Shown: positions 6,066 to 8,058 of the stretch, one piece after another
How positions within the stretch are numbered: the stretch's first letter is position 1
Layout: each line of letters opens with the position of its first letter
From: Chloroflexota bacterium
GTDB lineage: Bacteria > Chloroflexota > Dehalococcoidia > SZUA-161 > SpSt-899
Direction: 5' to 3'
NCBI GenBank assembly: GCA_018657655.1
Contig: JABHWQ010000087.1
Span: 1 to 8,058, forward strand
Length of the DNA: 8,058 bases
Position numbers and translations under genes: made by a program
The notes under the pieces: model-generated
Told to the model about the DNA's origin: nothing
What the model saw: only the letters and a program-made list of their open reading frames with translations
Database searches by the model: none

Positions 6066-7955
6066 ATGAGCAAACCAACTCACAAAGCGGAACTGGAAGG
6101 CTCCCTACGACCAGTGGAGCTTTTTGAAACGCTACTGCGTGCAGTGGCTGACGGTATCGTTATTACGGATTCCAATCAAAACATCATTATGGCCAATAAG
6201 GCCTTCTCCGAGTTTTTTGATCAGGGGGTACAGGATGTTAAAGGGACCAACCTGTCTGTTTGGCTAAAACAACTCGGTGATAATGCACCAAAAACATGGG
6301 AACAGTTGGAGGAGCAGGTAAAACGTAATGGTGCTTGCAGCAACACCAATTTTCAGATGTCAGAAAAGATCGGGCCAAAGCACTTCAGCGTGAATGCTTC
6401 CCGTATGGAAAAAGTAATCGATGAAGAAAGCGGCATCATCAGCATCTGGCGTAATGTCACGGACTCGGTATGTGCAGAGGAGGCGTTGAAAAATTCCGAA
6501 GAACGCTTCCGATCTCTAGTGGAAAACGCTCCGGACATTGTCATGAATGTCGATTCAGACGGCATAATCCAGTTTATCAATCGCACGCCGCCGAGGATAT
6601 CTATCCATGATGCTATCGGGAAAAGTGTGCTGGACTTCACGGCAGATGAGCATCACGATATGGTCAAAAAAATACACGAACGTGTTTTGAAGACAGGCGT
6701 TCCCGAAAAGTACGAAACGTACGGCAAGATTACCGGTAATTACTACAGCTCACGAGTTGGGGCTATCAGCCGCGATAATCACTCAGTAGGATTGACTATC
6801 ATCACCAGAGACATCACCGAGAGTAAGAAGACAGAAGAAACATTGCGAAACCAATCCGTAACTGATGATCTAACCGGGCTATATAACCGTCGGCACTTTT
6901 ATGATATGCTCGATCGAGAAATCGACCGTATGCGCCGCTATGGAGGATTCTTGTCATTGGTGATGATTGACCTTGATGGCTTCAAGGAATACAACGACAG
7001 GCTCGGACACCTTAACGGCGACATGGTCCTTAAACTCTTTGCCCAAACGGCAAAAGTAGCCATGCGCAAAAATGATATGCTATTTCGTTATGGCGGAGAC
7101 GAGTTTGTTATGATTTTGCCTTCAACCGAATCCGACCGCGCCAGGAAAGTTATTGAACGGATAAAACGAAAGTGGCAATTCACAATCGAAATAAAAGCCC
7201 TCAACACACAGGTTCCAATCACATTCGGTGCTGGCATCGCCCAGTTTCCAAAGGACGGCGAGACTGCGGACGGATTAGTATTTCTGGCAGATTCCGCACT
7301 CTATTATTCAAAAGGTGGTGGAGAATCCGCTGCCATACTTGTATCCGACTTGTCTTTTGTATCGACGGATGCTATTGAGAAGGGGAGGATGGATCAAGTC
7401 TATGCGCTGGCAGCTACGGTAGATGCCAAAGATCCGTATACATATGGACATTCAAGGCGAGTAGCCGAATTGGCAGAAAAAGTAGGTAAAGTAATCGACC
7501 TGACCCAACATGAACTACTCGTTCTTCACTCTGCGGCTCTCCTGCATGATATCGGCAAAGTAGGTATCCCTGATGCTGTTTTGAGCAAATCAGGCAAGCC
7601 TACAAAAGAAGAATGGGAAGCCATCAGAGGGCACAGTTCAGAAGGCGCAAATATAGTTGGGCATGTTAAAGAGTTGCAAGAAACGGTTCCTATGATCATG
7701 CATCATCACGAATGGTACGATGGCACGGGATATCCGGGCGAGCTGGAAGGAGATCAAATACCGCTTGGCGCTAGACTCATTAGCATCGCAGATGCATATG
7801 ATTCCATGACCACCGAGCGTCGATACAAGAATACCGTACCCTCCAAAAGAGCGATTGAAGAGTTAAGACGATACTCCGGTACTCAATTCGATCCTGAACT
7901 CGTTGAGATATTCTGTCAGGCAATTCAGGGCACTATATTATGGGTAAAGTCCTAA
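6066..7955 (+). CDS. PAS-PAS-GGDEF-HD-GYP protein, predicted bifunctional cyclic-di-GMP cyclase/phosphodiesterase
   Basis: A 629-residue cytoplasmic-looking protein with no membrane segment. PAS 1 covers about 18-135 (AVADGIVITDSNQNIIMANKAF region) and PAS 2 about 150-254, ending in DITESK. The GGDEF domain covers about 265-425: DDLTGLYNRRHF opens it, the active-site GGDEF is at 343-347, and Arg334-Lys-Asn-Asp337, five residues upstream, is a canonical RxxD inhibitory site. The HD-GYP domain covers about 440-620: His462, His494-Asp495 in HDIGK, His523, HHEWYDGTGYP at 547-557, and Asp576 in IADAYD. Known families then predict cyclic-di-GMP synthesis from 2 GTP and metal-dependent hydrolysis, with PAS input choosing between them; which activity dominates cannot be read from sequence. 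The gene stands alone with its own ribosome binding site. The last residues (GTILWVKS) are unlike a usual HD-GYP end and may be encoded by an inserted element. Confidence 0.95.
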   Translation: MSKPTHKAELEGSLRPVELFETLLRAVADGIVITDSNQNIIMANKAFSEFFDQGVQDVKGTNLSVWLKQLGDNAPKTWEQLEEQVKRNGACSNTNFQMSEKIGPKHFSVNASRMEKVIDEESGIISIWRNVTDSVCAEEALKNSEERFRSLVENAPDIVMNVDSDGIIQFINRTPPRISIHDAIGKSVLDFTADEHHDMVKKIHERVLKTGVPEKYETYGKITGNYYSSRVGAISRDNHSVGLTIITRDITESKKTEETLRNQSVTDDLTGLYNRRHFYDMLDREIDRMRRYGGFLSLVMIDLDGFKEYNDRLGHLNGDMVLKLFAQTAKVAMRKNDMLFRYGGDEFVMILPSTESDRARKVIERIKRKWQFTIEIKALNTQVPITFGAGIAQFPKDGETADGLVFLADSALYYSKGGGESAAILVSDLSFVSTDAIEKGRMDQVYALAATVDAKDPYTYGHSRRVAELAEKVGKVIDLTQHELLVLHSAALLHDIGKVGIPDAVLSKSGKPTKEEWEAIRGHSSEGANIVGHVKELQETVPMIMHHHEWYDGTGYPGELEGDQIPLGARLISIADAYDSMTTERRYKNTVPSKRAIEELRRYSGTQFDPELVEIFCQAIQGTILWVKS

Positions 7956-8058
7956 ATTAGCCACTATATTCGTATCTGTTTTCAAGCAATTGTAAAATCG
8001 ACTTGATTTTGTCTTTAGCTTCCATGTTTCTATGATTGTATCGCCATGCGTATTCTGC
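7928..8058 (-). mobile_element. Possible end of an insertion sequence
   Basis: If the minus-strand frame is a transposase, its element must end just beyond its stop codon, that is, inside the last codons of the GGDEF/HD-GYP gene. A plausible tip is the GGGCACTATATTATGGG segment starting near 7928, about 29 bases from the transposase stop. The other end and any target duplication lie outside the window, so neither the boundary nor the family can be confirmed. Confidence 0.3.
7957..8058 (-). CDS. C-terminal fragment of a probable transposase (possibly IS1595/ISXO2-like), cut by the window edge
   Basis: On the minus strand a frame is open from the right edge (codon 8058-8056) to a TAA at 7959-7957, giving 33 residues. 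It begins AEYAWRYNHRN and continues with a charged helix (DKIKSILQLLENRYEYSG). The EYAWRYNHR string resembles the conserved end of DDE transposases of the IS1595/ISXO2 type, where a YLxEYxxRYNxR helix closes the catalytic domain. This assignment rests on memory of the family and on a short fragment. The frame is convergent with the GGDEF/HD-GYP gene and only one base separates the two stop codons. Alternatives are another transposase family or an unrelated protein. That it is coding at all is likely but not certain. Confidence 0.5.
   Translation of the reverse strand, partial: AEYAWRYNHRNMEAKDKIKSILQLLENRYEYSG

Noticed and set aside
7994..8010. AAAATC-GACTT-GATTTT stem-loop downstream of the cyclic-di-GMP gene, considered as a terminator
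   Set aside because: The stem is nearly all A-T, has no T-run after it, and lies inside the minus-strand reading frame, so coincidence is more likely.

Overview
The window is a signal-transduction locus from a bacterium. Codon use is mixed and base composition is moderate by eye (not calculated). The kinase core, with its long PAS array and partner receiver, recalls proteins of Chloroflexota (Dehalococcoidia-like) and of some Deltaproteobacteria. That placement is inferred from remembered family resemblance and is weak. I saw no tRNA, rRNA or CRISPR array.

Positions 1-5225 hold the 3' part of one very large sensor histidine kinase gene on the + strand. The reading frame is open to the left edge and the first residues are the second half of a PAS domain, so the true start lies outside. 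The visible order is partial PAS, GAF with a four-cysteine pattern, ten complete PAS domains, HisKA and HATPase. A stand-alone receiver (CheY-like) response regulator at 5222-5584 overlaps the kinase stop by 4 bases and has a very strong Shine-Dalgarno sequence inside the kinase gene. The two form a translationally coupled kinase/receiver pair.

Positions 5585-6065 (481 bases) have no convincing gene. They hold inverted repeats, two consensus-like -10 elements and a doubtful 60-73 codon frame. The second -10 element and a good ribosome binding site probably serve the next gene.

Positions 6066-7955 encode a 629-residue PAS-PAS-GGDEF-HD-GYP protein. It has intact diguanylate cyclase, inhibitory-site and HD-GYP phosphodiesterase motifs, so it is a predicted bifunctional cyclic-di-GMP enzyme. 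Its stop codon lies one base from the stop codon of a minus-strand frame (7957-8058) that runs off the right edge. That fragment looks like the C-terminus of a transposase, possibly IS1595/ISXO2-like. If so, an insertion sequence abuts, and may have rewritten, the last few codons of the cyclic-di-GMP gene.

The likely logic is that the PAS/GAF kinase integrates several cytoplasmic cues and phosphorylates the small receiver, while the neighbouring protein converts its own PAS input into cyclic-di-GMP turnover. A link between the two modules is suggested only by adjacency and similar PAS domains. I found no clearly new defence or biosynthetic system here.
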